DNA of 64,000 nt from CATOSP01 sp965237775 (lineage in GTDB: Bacteria > Chloroflexota > Dehalococcoidia > Lucifugimonadales > UBA3495): assembly GCA_965237775.1 (NCBI GenBank), contig OZ250155.1:4154001-4218000 (forward strand). The letters are read 5' to 3'. Shown here in pieces: positions 55,373 through 63,862 of this stretch. Position numbers and translations under genes: made by a program. Numbering within the stretch: position 1 is the stretch's first letter; every line of letters begins with the position of its first letter. The notes under the pieces were generated by a model. The model was not told the DNA's origin and searched no databases. It saw only the letters and a program-made list of their open reading frames with translations.

Positions 55373-55981
55373 CTAGGTCGGGCTGCTCCCTTGCCCGCCG
55401 CCGTTTGCTGAGTCTGGCGATTGACGCAGGGAGAACCCAACCGGGGATTCGTCTCCGATTTGCAACTCGTGGTTCCCGGTGAGTTCAACCAACCGCCGCC
55501 GCTCGCCGTTGGAAGTGATTTGGAAGTATCTCGGAGCCTCGGATGCAAGAGATTCCAGCACCGGAAGAGCCTTTTCGACGCCCTCTACGACATCTTCAAC
55601 TTCTCCCGGTGTTGACCAGTTTTCATAGAAGTTTCGATGCCCTTTATGGTAAGCGTCCGACAGGGCGTCGGCGAATTCTTCTGAGCCAAAATCCGGATAC
55701 TCGGCTCTGATGTGCCTCCCAATGCTTTCGAGTTGCCGATGGGAACCATGTTGCCACCCTCTGGCTTCCCCGATTATTTTCAAATACTGGGCAACGGCTC
55801 CCCATGCTTTCTCCCCGGCTTGGAGACGGTTGCCAACCTTAAGTTCCTCCCGGGCCTGCAAGACGAACCTTAGGCTCATGGACTTACGGTCATCGGGGCT
55901 TTGCTTCCCAGGTTCGGGCAGTGGCGGTATTGTGGTCATACCGTTCGCATCCTGCATCTGATGATATATATTATGCGCCAT
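55373..55981 (-). CDS. HEPN-like protein (PaREP1-type family)
   Basis: About 202 aa, starting at ATG 55981, four bases after the ilvE stop; the open frame reaches further upstream only through ilvE. The core SLRFVLQAREELKVGNRLQAGEKAWGAVAQYLKIIGEARGWQHGSHRQLE is the PaREP1/HEPN-type four-helix pattern. It lacks the RX4-6H toxin motif as far as I can see. The C-terminal part (about 140-200) is different and has EAPRYFQITSNGERRRLVELTG. Whether it acts in a toxin-antitoxin or nucleotide-binding role is unknown; its tight link to ilvE suggests cotranscription. Confidence 0.7.
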   Translation of the reverse strand: MAHNIYHQMQDANGMTTIPPLPEPGKQSPDDRKSMSLRFVLQAREELKVGNRLQAGEKAWGAVAQYLKIIGEARGWQHGSHRQLESIGRHIRAEYPDFGSEEFADALSDAYHKGHRNFYENWSTPGEVEDVVEGVEKALPVLESLASEAPRYFQITSNGERRRLVELTGNHELQIGDESPVGFSLRQSPDSANGGGQGSSPT

Positions 55982-55985
55982 CGGA

Positions 55986-56966
55986 CTAAAGAGGGTTTCC
56001 CTGGTAGACGGGAGTGCACCAACCAGCGTACCGGGGCTCCTGGCCCCTGACCGCCCGCTCGAATACTTCGGTGAGCCTGGATACCACCGGACCGGCCTCG
56101 CCGTCGCCAACCTGGTACTTGTCCACGCTTCCCACCGCCTGTATCTCCACGGCGGTCCCGCAGATGAACACCTCATCCGCGATATACAGCTCTGTGCGCT
56201 CCACGTCGCGCTCGATCACCGGAACGTTCATCTCGTTTTGCAGAAGCTCCCGCGCCACCTCGCGGGTCACGCTCTCCAGGATGCCCGAGCTTACCGGCGG
56301 TGTGATTGCCACGCCATCCCGGACGATGTAAATGCAGGCGTAGCTGGCCTCCGACACTTTCCCGTCCTTGTTCAGAATAATGCCGAAGTCGTAGCCGTTG
56401 GCCTGCGATTCAGTGGAGACGTAGCGGCTGTTCTGGTAATTGGTGATCGCCTTGACGCGGGGCGGCATCACATTGTCTGAGATGCGGGTCCAACTGGAAA
56501 CGTTGCTGCTAGCCACCTTGGCCCTGCCCAGGTTGGACGGGGAAGGACGGGCGGTGATTACTATCTCCCCTGGGCGCTCCAGCACTGCCAGGTAACCGGG
56601 AATTCCGCCGCCGAAGTAAGCCATGGGTTGGATGTACACGTCGCCGGCGTATTCATTGGCCCGCAGCACGTCCCTAATGGCCTGAGCCAGTTGGTCACGG
56701 TCGAATGGGGAGGTCATACGCATGATCTTCATCGACTGGAACAGCCGCTTTAGGTGGGCGTCGAGGTGGAAGATATGCAACTCTTCCTCGTTGGGGTCCC
56801 GGTAGGCGCGGATACCCTCGAACACGGCGGAGATGGCCGTCCAACCGATCTGGGAGATGTGAACGGTTGCTTTGTCCCACTCAACTAGCTCCCCGGAGCG
56901 CCATAGGTACCTGGGGGTCTCGCGTGCCGGGGCTTCGCCGCGCTGTCCGGTCTTTTGCTCGGTCAT
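55986..56966 (-). CDS. ilvE: Branched-chain amino acid aminotransferase
   Basis: A 326-aa class IV PLP transaminase that converts 2-oxo acids to Val, Leu and Ile. Motifs include VFEGIRAYRDPNEEELHIFHLDAHLKRL-type N-terminal half, the PLP Lys in VKAITNYQNSRY (about 172), EASYACIYIVRDG and the C-terminal EVFICGTAVEIQAVGSVD region. The N-terminal extension (TGQRGEAPARETPRYLWRSGE) is normal for this group. It ends 4 bases before the HEPN-like gene. Confidence 0.93.
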   Translation of the reverse strand: MTEQKTGQRGEAPARETPRYLWRSGELVEWDKATVHISQIGWTAISAVFEGIRAYRDPNEEELHIFHLDAHLKRLFQSMKIMRMTSPFDRDQLAQAIRDVLRANEYAGDVYIQPMAYFGGGIPGYLAVLERPGEIVITARPSPSNLGRAKVASSNVSSWTRISDNVMPPRVKAITNYQNSRYVSTESQANGYDFGIILNKDGKVSEASYACIYIVRDGVAITPPVSSGILESVTREVARELLQNEMNVPVIERDVERTELYIADEVFICGTAVEIQAVGSVDKYQVGDGEAGPVVSRLTEVFERAVRGQEPRYAGWCTPVYQGNPL

Positions 56967-57112
56967 AGATTGGTTTGCCTCTCGTAATGCGGTTCGAGTT
57001 CTTGATGCGGCGGGGAACGATTAAGAGGGAGGGCCGACCGCAGCCTATTTTAGCATGGAGTGGTTTGCTGGAAATCAACTCGAACCGATTAGGTGAGCCT
57101 ACTATGGCCTGG

Positions 57113-57478
57113 TCAATCCGGTGATTTGGGCTCGGTCCAGACCTCTACGACCTTACGGCACTCGGCCGTGTCTTCCTCGACAGCCCGTGCGTGCGTAGAA
57201 AACCCATCCGGAGTGACTCCCAACCGTAGGAAATATTCGCAGTTCCCGTCTATGTTCTTGCCGCGAATGATTATTTCGGGCGCAACTCCGTTCGGGTTAT
57301 TGGCTTCTTGGCTTTGGGAAACAGCCTCGTCCCATTCCACTGACTGACCCTTGCCGGACAGCCCCAAGTACCAGGATGTTGCTAAGAACATCATGGCGAC
57401 GAAAACAAACAGAAGCGATATGCTCCCAAAAACAGCCGCTATTAGAGAAATGACGAAGCCGCGTTTGGGCCACATCAC
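57113..57478 (-). CDS. Small membrane protein, member of a tandem pair
   Basis: A 121-aa protein with a single N-terminal membrane helix (FVISLIAAVFGSISLLFVFVAMMF) and an exported or cytoplasmic domain of about 85 residues. The domain core IIIRGKNIDGNCEYFLRLG...VEEDTAECRKVVEV has two Cys (about 77 and 105). It is clearly a paralogue of the neighbouring protein at 57534-57905. No family known. Two ATG codons in tandem open it. Confidence 0.7.
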   Translation of the reverse strand: MMWPKRGFVISLIAAVFGSISLLFVFVAMMFLATSWYLGLSGKGQSVEWDEAVSQSQEANNPNGVAPEIIIRGKNIDGNCEYFLRLGVTPDGFSTHARAVEEDTAECRKVVEVWTEPKSPD

Positions 57479-57533
57479 GCGTTACCTGTGGGGTTATTCG
57501 GACCAATGGGACTATCCTCGAACGCTCGGGGTC

Positions 57534-57905
57534 TCAATGGCGAGCCTCCGCTTGAATGAGCTTGGCTCGAATCTCAATCTCCGTCTCGCAGGTGTCGTGG
57601 TCTTGCCAGATCGTCCGAGCGCGGATAGAAGGTACTCGTCCAGAGCCGGACAACCCGATGTAGAATCTGCAAACGCCGTCAATTCTCTCGCCTCGGATGA
57701 CCACTCTCGGCGCATTCATAACCTGGCTGCCTCCTACGATGCTTACGGGGAAAACATCGTCCCAATGGGCCACATGACCTCTCCCGACCACGGGGGCAGC
57801 CCAGACAATCGTTAAGTACATCACCGACGCCACCACGTAACAAAGCGCAATGCCCCCTATGACGGTCCCAATGATGGCGAGGATAAATCCAAATTTGTCC
57901 CACAT
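57534..57905 (-). CDS. Small membrane protein, paralogue of the gene downstream
   Basis: A 123-aa protein with an N-terminal membrane helix (FILAIIGTVIGGIALCYVVASVMYL). The domain core VVIRGERIDGVCRFYIGLS...QDHDTCETEIEIRA aligns with the 57113-57478 protein, including both Cys positions. The two genes lie 55 bases apart on the same strand, showing an old tandem duplication. Function is unknown. Confidence 0.7.
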   Translation of the reverse strand: MWDKFGFILAIIGTVIGGIALCYVVASVMYLTIVWAAPVVGRGHVAHWDDVFPVSIVGGSQVMNAPRVVIRGERIDGVCRFYIGLSGSGRVPSIRARTIWQDHDTCETEIEIRAKLIQAEARH

Positions 57906-57949
57906 CGTTACTGTTCTCTTCTCGAATCCAGTGGTCTCTCGCCGGCCAT

Positions 57950-58909
57950 CTACGTCTCAGGCAGGTTAGGAAACCGCCGACGCAACTCTTCCAGTTCTTT
58001 GGGGTCCTCTACCCTCATCAGCGGCACACCGAACCTCCGGCCCGGTGTGGGGTCGGCCAGAACGAGGTTATCCGGGCAGTTGTCCCTTTCGACGTTTCGG
58101 TCATGATCGGGTAACCGCCTCGCAAGCGAGGTCACGTTGTTCAGCCAATAAGTGGTCTCTGAGTCCTGAAAAGTGAGCATTGACCAGCCCTCTGGCGACT
58201 CGTTTCGTACTTGCAGAGAGGTTACAAGGCCACCTAAACTCAGGTGGACCGCGTTCCAGTCGGTAGCGGCAGCCCCCCAGTCGGGGGTAAGACGGCCGTC
58301 GTTCCGGCCCTGGGCGTTTGTCCCTGCAGCCGGGTATCGAAGGCACAGTTCGTGCCAGTCCTCCGGCCCTTGAATCTCGTAGACGTTAACGTCCGATTGG
58401 ATTTGAAGGTCCCAACATGGTAACGGAGTGGGCCATATTACCAGGTCACAAGTCCCGTTGTCATAGGCTACAAACAGGGATGTGAGCCCGCCGACCAGGG
58501 TTGACGTGTACTGGAGCCCTGTGGGCTTCTGGGCATACACTTCCCACCGGTCTGGAGGGGAGCCAGGTTTGTCCCATGTCGATGTGATGGGAAGTTTACC
58601 TTCGTGTCCGATCCAGACCTGGTGGGCGAGGTCCAGAGGGTCGAACCACCACGCCGTGGCGGGATGCTCCAGGATAGTATTTGGGAACGCGCCCAGTTCC
58701 TTGCCCCGCTCCAACGCTCCCGCGGCGACTTCGTCATGGTCACTGTTGTGCATGTCGAAGAGGCTTACGCACTCGGCGGAGAGCCAGAAGCTCACGAGGG
58801 GCGTTCCTAGTTCCTCCGGCGATATGCCGGATTCCTTCGCCGACAGGAAGAATTCACATCCTACGGGCGACTTGAGAATGTTTTTTATTCTTGCTTGTGT
58901 CAGGTCCAT
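57950..58909 (-). CDS. Hypothetical protein, 319 aa
   Basis: A soluble, Trp-rich protein opening with DLTQARIKNILKSPVGCEFFLSAKESGI, which looks like a short helical domain. It has several beta-rich stretches (GGLTSLFVAYDNGTCDLVIWP). No signal peptide, membrane segments or familiar motif are visible. Its stop is 45 bases from the small membrane protein genes on the same strand, so it may be cotranscribed with them. I do not recognise the family. Confidence 0.65.
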   Translation of the reverse strand: MDLTQARIKNILKSPVGCEFFLSAKESGISPEELGTPLVSFWLSAECVSLFDMHNSDHDEVAAGALERGKELGAFPNTILEHPATAWWFDPLDLAHQVWIGHEGKLPITSTWDKPGSPPDRWEVYAQKPTGLQYTSTLVGGLTSLFVAYDNGTCDLVIWPTPLPCWDLQIQSDVNVYEIQGPEDWHELCLRYPAAGTNAQGRNDGRLTPDWGAAATDWNAVHLSLGGLVTSLQVRNESPEGWSMLTFQDSETTYWLNNVTSLARRLPDHDRNVERDNCPDNLVLADPTPGRRFGVPLMRVEDPKELEELRRRFPNLPET

Positions 58910-58978
58910 ACGTACCCTGCCAGTTACTCGTCTCGGCTCTTATCACAATTGTAGCACCACGCCAGGCAACGTCCGACC

Positions 58979-59007
58979 TTGACCAGCGTCAGGCCTCCTC
59001 ATAGAAT
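58979..59007 (+). promoter_or_regulatory. Leaderless-type promoter (copy of the 27.7-kb promoter)
   Basis: TTGACC (58979-58984), a 17-base spacer and TAGAAT (59002-59007) stand 6 bases before the ATG at 59014. The boxes, spacing and the flanking TGCGG bases match the minus-strand promoter at 27683-27711. Confidence 0.75.
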
Positions 59008-59013
59008 TGCGGC

Positions 59014-59292
59014 ATGAGTCAGCTAGTGTTTATCCACGGTCCCGGCGCGGGTGGCTGCCGGGAGGGTTACGCTTACCAGCTAGAACATTTCCCCGGCATT
59101 CTTGCGCCCGACCTGCCGGGGCATCTGCAAGGAAAGGCGTGCCCCGACGTGGCCCGCTACACCGAGTGGCTGCGGGGTTGGTTGTGGGCCCAGGACCGGC
59201 GTGAAGACCTGGTGCTGGCCGGGTTCACGCTGGGAGCCTGCATCGCGCTCCAGTACGCCTTGGACTACGCCGATGAGGTGTCCGGGCTGGTC
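59014..59292 (+). pseudogene. Partial duplicate of an alpha/beta hydrolase gene (first 93 codons)
   Basis: The first 93 residues match the hydrolase at 26963-27676 almost throughout (same GFTLGAC elbow and GRE/WLRGWLWAQDR segments), but the DNA differs at many synonymous sites, so the duplication is not recent. Identity stops abruptly at VSGLV (59292); beyond that the sequence is the antisense end of a propeller gene. The remaining two thirds, including Asp and His of the triad, are missing. Its promoter was copied with it. Confidence 0.88.
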
Positions 59293-60282
59293 CCCAGTTT
59301 CGTACTGCCACAAGCGCTTGCCGGTAGCAGCATCGACGGCATGTAAGCGCTTGTTCCACGCGCCCAGATAAACCACGCCGTCGACCACCGTGGGGGACGT
59401 CGCGCTGATATCCGTTAAGTATTCCCATAAGAGGTCGCCGGTACCCGTATCTACCGCGGCGACTCCGGAACCGGTGTTAAAGCAGATGATTCCCCCAGCG
59501 ATGGCCGACCGGGAATAAGACATGACCCGCTGGTCGGCGCGCCAGACCAGACCTCCGGTGGCGGCATTTACCGCGTACAGGTATTGGCCGCCGCCCACAT
59601 ATACCACTCCATTGTCCACCGCGGGCGACTGATAATATCCGCGACCTTAGATCTGGTGCTCCCATCGGAGCCCGCCGGTCGCGGCTTCCAGGGCATACAG
59701 CGTTCCCCCTGTTGCATGGACATACACAACCCCTTCAGAGACCGCCGGGGATGAACGGATCCCCGAATCGGTATCAAATCGCCAAACCATATTGCCTGTT
59801 GCGGCGTCGACCGCGTGGAAATTCCCGTTCCAGGAGCCCACGTACACAAATCCTTGGGCCACTGCCGGAGTGGAGTCATAGATTCGGCCTGTGAAGTATT
59901 TCCAACGAATGTCTCCGGAGTCGGACGCGATGGCGTACAGGTGGTCGCCAGAACTTGCGTAGATAGCGCCTCCTGAGGCGGTTAGCCACCTATTACCCTC
60001 CAGTTCGATGCGCCACACCAGTTTGCCCGCTTCGGCGTCCACCGCGTAGAGGCGGTTGTCTTCCGCACTAACATAGACAACGCCATCCGCCACCACCGGG
60101 GCCCCAAGGACCATGCTGGACGCACGGTACCGCCACAGGAACCGCTCGTCGGCAGACGGTTCGGGTACCAGGGGAACAAAGTCTACGACGCCGCACAAGT
60201 CCGAGATCGAAGATAGGGACTCCCATAAACGAAGATATTCCGGGGTCGGACGTGTCGCCAGACCTTGTAACCACCCGGTCAT
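59293..60282 (-). pseudogene. PQQ-type beta-propeller gene, broken by a stop and a truncated end
   Basis: Blades of the form DGVVYVGSWNGNFHAVDAATGNMVWRFDTD repeat about seven times, a PQQ/BamB-like propeller. An in-frame TAA (59647-59649) interrupts the gene: blades WEHQI and GRGYYQSPAVDNGVVYV continue on each side in the same frame. At 59292 the gene is cut by the duplicated hydrolase piece. The ATG at 60282 overlaps the stop of the upstream gene (ATGA). No signal peptide. Confidence 0.85.
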
Positions 60283-61292
60283 GAGGGGAACAGCGCCCAC
60301 AGTTCCGGCGGCAGGTAGGGTTCCCGGCCTTCCAACTTGGCGCGGACGGGGCCGAAGTCCACGAACCAGTCTTGGAAAATGGCGCGGGCCATTGCCTCCA
60401 GCGTCTCATTCATCCGCCGGGTCAGCTCTATCTTGTCGTCCAGGGTGCCGAGGGTGTGGGCGATGGTCCGCTGTTCGGGCAGGGGCGGCAGGGGAATTTC
60501 AAGCGACTCGATCATTCCCTTAGTGAGGGCGTTTCGAGTCCCGCCTGAACCCGCCCAAGACAACAGCATGGTCTGGATTTCGGGAGATGCTAGATAATAG
60601 CGCAGATAGCTTGCGTCCAGGTTAACCGAGTCTGGCCTGATGATGGCAACGTGCTGATTGACGCGGGCCGGTAACACATCCGGGGCGACTTGGCACGCCC
60701 GGGCCACCGAGTCGCCAGTGATGTTAAGAAGGACATCCTCCTCAAAGATTTCCACGTTTTGCAACTCATCCGCATGACGCTCTCCAATGAACACCAAGCC
60801 GTCTCGATGGAAGCCGTCGTTATACACGTTCTGGCTACGAATCAGCGTGTAGGCCCCCCCATCCAGATAGACATCCCTGCCACCGCGAGGCGTAGCTCCA
60901 CTGCCTATCTTCGTACAAACGTCGCCCAGCGTAACCTTTTGCCATCCGCCACCATTATTGTCGGCTTGGACACCAGCAGACGGCAGTGGCACCTTCTGAC
61001 CCTCAACAATCTTCTTGAAGGTGTCGCTGATAGCATTCAGGTCCACCACGTCAACGGTGTAGGGTAGGTCCGATTCCTCGAAGGCAACTTCCAGCCCGAC
61101 CATAGCCTTTGAGTCAAGCCTGTCAGGGCTTTCCACGGCCAGATCCAAGTCCGAGGCGTCCGTGGTAGTCCACTTGGCGCGGCTGCCGAACACCCACACC
61201 TTGAATCCTTTAGGAAGATAATCGCGCAGAATGTCCTGCACGATTTCAAGGTGGTCGGGACGGATGTCTACCGGGCTAGTTGAGATACTCAT
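60279..61292 (-). CDS. Fusion: MntA-type nucleotidyltransferase + single-TRD type I specificity subunit (HsdS)
   Basis: Residues 1-105 are a minimal nucleotidyltransferase with the exact G36-S37-x10-D48-x-D50 motif of MntA antitoxins, which AMPylate HEPN toxins. Residues about 115-337 are half an HsdS: WQKVTLGDVCTKIGSG..., a target-recognition domain, then PLPPLPEQRTIAHTLGTLDDKIELTRRMNETLEAMARAIFQDWFVDF and ELWALFPS, where it stops; full HsdS normally continues to a second domain. The start overlaps the HEPN gene by 17 bases. A half HsdS can work as a dimer, but adjacent genes are damaged, so function is uncertain. Neutralising the HEPN toxin is inferred. Confidence 0.88.
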   Translation of the reverse strand: MSISTSPVDIRPDHLEIVQDILRDYLPKGFKVWVFGSRAKWTTTDASDLDLAVESPDRLDSKAMVGLEVAFEESDLPYTVDVVDLNAISDTFKKIVEGQKVPLPSAGVQADNNGGGWQKVTLGDVCTKIGSGATPRGGRDVYLDGGAYTLIRSQNVYNDGFHRDGLVFIGERHADELQNVEIFEEDVLLNITGDSVARACQVAPDVLPARVNQHVAIIRPDSVNLDASYLRYYLASPEIQTMLLSWAGSGGTRNALTKGMIESLEIPLPPLPEQRTIAHTLGTLDDKIELTRRMNETLEAMARAIFQDWFVDFGPVRAKLEGREPYLPPELWALFPS

Positions 61293-61707
61293 TCTTTCCC
61301 TGCAACTGCTTCAGAAGATAACGGGCATCTTCGAGAAACCCCGGAATCCCCTGAAAGACTCCTTCGGCCAGTTCTTCGTTGTATGCGTGGCTGGTAGACC
61401 CACGGGCGGTACGATATTCCACCCAATCAGTTGGTTCGGAAAGCAGCAACTCGCGCTGGGCTGCTCTCCTCATCAAGTCGCGGCAAGACATCTGGTTAAT
61501 TTGATGCGGATTAGCCGAGACTTCTTTGAGGTATCGCTCAATCATGCCGACGCCAAGCTCGTAGGTAAATTCAAACGATTGAATGGCGCTGGCTCTGAAG
61601 TGGTTCCTGGTGACCGGGGATTGCCGCACTATGTCAGAGTCATACGGTGCAAGCCCTTCCTCCAGCTGGGCAACAGCATTTTCCAAGGGTGACAAATCCA
61701 GCTTCAT
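61276..61707 (-). CDS. HepT-type HEPN toxin (nucleotidyltransferase-partner protein)
   Basis: A 143-aa HEPN-domain protein of the HI0074/HepT type. The RX4HXY motif is present exactly: R102, H107, Y109. In characterised HepT-MntA pairs this motif cleaves RNA, and the Tyr is AMPylated by the MntA partner to silence it. The protein is all-helical with no membrane segment. It starts directly at the hsdM stop and overlaps the MntA-HsdS start by 17 bases, so all three are translated as one operon. Confidence 0.88.
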   Translation of the reverse strand: MKLDLSPLENAVAQLEEGLAPYDSDIVRQSPVTRNHFRASAIQSFEFTYELGVGMIERYLKEVSANPHQINQMSCRDLMRRAAQRELLLSEPTDWVEYRTARGSTSHAYNEELAEGVFQGIPGFLEDARYLLKQLQGKNEYLN

Positions 61708-62590
61708 TCAGTCCACCCCCTGATCGCCAAACCCCAGCCGTTTCAGGTTCTCCGCAATTGCCGCGTCCAACCGCTGCGCCTCGGCCTGCTGCTCCCGCCA
61801 TTGGGCGGTGAGACGGGCCATCTTATCCTGGAAGGGTTCGCCGTCATCGGCCTGGGGTTCGGCTCCAACATATCGGCCCGGGGTGAGGACGTGACCGTGC
61901 CGGCGGATTTCCTCCAGCGTGGCGCTCTTGCAGAACCCGGGAACATCGGCATATTCGCCGGCGTCCTCGCCGCCCCGCCAGGCGTGGTAGGTGTCGGCGA
62001 CTCGGGATATGTCCTCGTCCGACAGGTCCCGGTGGGTGCGGTCCTCCATGTGGGCTAGCTTGCGGGCGTCGATGAACAGGGTCTCGCCTGTGCACTCCCC
62101 GTCGCGCCGGCCCCGGCGCAGGAACCACAGGCAGGCGGGTATCTGGGTGGACCGGAACAGTTGGCCCGGTAGGGCGATGATGCAGTCCACCAAACGGCCT
62201 TCGACGATGTTCTTGCGGATTTCCCCCTCTCCTGACTGGTTGGACGACATAGACCCGTTGGCCAGCACGAACCCGGCGATGCCCCGGGGCGCCAGGTGGT
62301 ACAGAAAGTGCTGCACCCAGGCGGAGTTGGCGTTGCCCACCGGCGGCACGCCGTACTCCCACCTTTTATCATCACGCAGACGGTCGCCGCCCCAGTCGGA
62401 GACGTTGACGGGCGGGTTGGCCAAGATGAAGTCCGCCCGCAGGTCGGGATGGCGGTCGTTGTGGAAGCTGTCGCCGTAGGCAATCTGGCCCTCGATGCCC
62501 CGGATAGCCAGATTCATCCGAGTCAGCCGCCAGGTGGTGTAGTTGGACTCCTGGCCGTAGATGGAAATGTCGCCCCTGGCCCGGCCGCCG
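61708..62590 (-). pseudogene. hsdM: hsdM, type I restriction-modification DNA methylase, N-terminus lost
   Basis: The retained C-terminal part shows GDISIYGQESN, RMNLAIRGIEG, ILANPPVNVSDWGG (the N/D-PP-Y/F methylase motif, here NPPV), GIAGFVLANGSMSSNQSGEGEIRKNIVEG and the terminal helices. The N-terminal helical domain and SAM-binding GxGG motif are missing; the frame upstream of about 62590 joins an IS630 transposase remnant. Without those parts methylation is unlikely. No hsdR is seen in the window. Confidence 0.85.
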
Positions 62591-62845
62591 TTGCCCGGGC
62601 CGCGGCAGGTCGTCAAGGGCGCGCCGCAACCCGCCTTGCACGAAACGCTGCCGCACCCGGCTGACTGTGGCGGGTCCCACCAACAGAGCTTCCGCCACCT
62701 GCCGGTCGGTAAGGCCTTCATCGGCTTTACACAAAATCAGAGCCCGCTTCACCTTACGTCCCGTGGATTTGCCACGCCGGGTAACACCCAACAAATGTTC
62801 CCTCTCATCTTGGGTCAAGCTCACTCGATATAATTTGGCCGGCAT
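62591..62845 (-). mobile_element. IS630-family transposase fragment (N-terminal helix-turn-helix)
   Basis: The coding part starts at ATG 62845 (MPAKLYRVSLTQDEREHL) and contains the paired helix-turn-helix DGLTDRQVAEALLVG-type segment and VSRVRQRFVQGGLRRALDDLPRPG, the N-terminal end of IS630 transposases. It stops at about 62590, where the hsdM sequence begins, so the catalytic DDE domain is gone. Confidence 0.85.
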
Positions 62846-62899
62846 TCCCCACACACCCCACACCAAACAATGCCTATATTATATCCTTTCTTATATTCG

Positions 62900-63835
62900 T
62901 CAAAAATACCCGGACGCAGTACTAGTCAGGCTGATCTTTTCGTTCTGAAACGGCTCAGCCTGGTTGCTGTAGGCGAAAAATTGAGAAACGGGCGTTGAGA
63001 TGCTAGGTGTTGTGGACCCGTTGACGTACACCCTTATCCAGGAGTCGTCTTCAACTATGCTCTCAACAGAACTGGTCAGGGCCACAAACACATGCCTGAC
63101 CATCCCTGAGCCCTTGATATGCGCGAGGGTTGCGCTTTGGCCAGCGCCGACGCGGGCGATCTCCAGCGCCTGGGAGCGTAACCTGTGAGTTCCGGAATCC
63201 GTGTGGACAGAATGACCCTCCCAGACCACCGTGTTATCGAACGTCAAAGAAACGTAGTAGTCGCCATCCGGGAAACGGGTAAAACGATAGGCTCCATCTC
63301 CGCCATGGCGCGGTCCGGTGACTGTCGCTCGGGCAATCTGGAGGTCTTGGTTTCGCGGTTCCGCGTCGCCCGCTTTGGGGGGTGATCGGAACGCCTCCTC
63401 CGGCCACAGCTTGGCGGTAACGCCGTTTTTGGGTTCGCCATTCACGATCAGTGTTCCTTCGATAATGTTGCCGCTGCGGGCATCCAAGGGGGTGATCTTT
63501 TCAGAAAAAGCCACCCCCAAGGCACGTGAAACGCTTGAAAGTGATTCTTCGAATGGTATGAACTCCCCTCCAGATTTGAACAGCTTGGAATAATGCGCGG
63601 TCTTTCTTACGAAGAGATCACCCACAGCGTAGGAGCCGATGCCCGCGTCCGGCTCCAGGTAGGAGACTTCCCAGTAGGAGTTCCAATACCTGGCCCATAC
63701 CATCTTAATGTCGGAGCGGAGCGGATGTTCGATTATCTTTTTCCATGCCGCGTCATACAGGCCCTCTCTTCCGGTCGGATCAACCTCGCTCAGGTTGTCC
63801 TTTGTCAGATAAGGGAAGTCCCTGTTCTGCGACAT
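62900..63835 (-). pseudogene. Probably truncated DUF2961-like protein
   Basis: A 311-aa frame. Residues about 125-215 look like a carboxypeptidase-regulatory-like beta-sandwich (IEGTLIVNGEPKNGVTAKLWP ... YRFTRFPDGDYYVSLTFDN). From about 235 it matches the opening of DUF2961: ATLAHIKGSGMVRHVFVAL then WIRVYVNGSTTPSISTPVSQFF. DUF2961 normally continues for about 300 more residues, but the frame ends next to the IS630 fragment. So it is likely cut by the same rearrangement. No signal peptide at its Met start. Confidence 0.65.
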
Positions 63836-63862
63836 GAAAGTGACCGCGTTGGAAAACCTTGG

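Noticed and set aside
59647..59649. Stop in the propeller as programmed read-through
   Set aside because: It is TAA, and the gene is also truncated at its other end, so decay is the better explanation.
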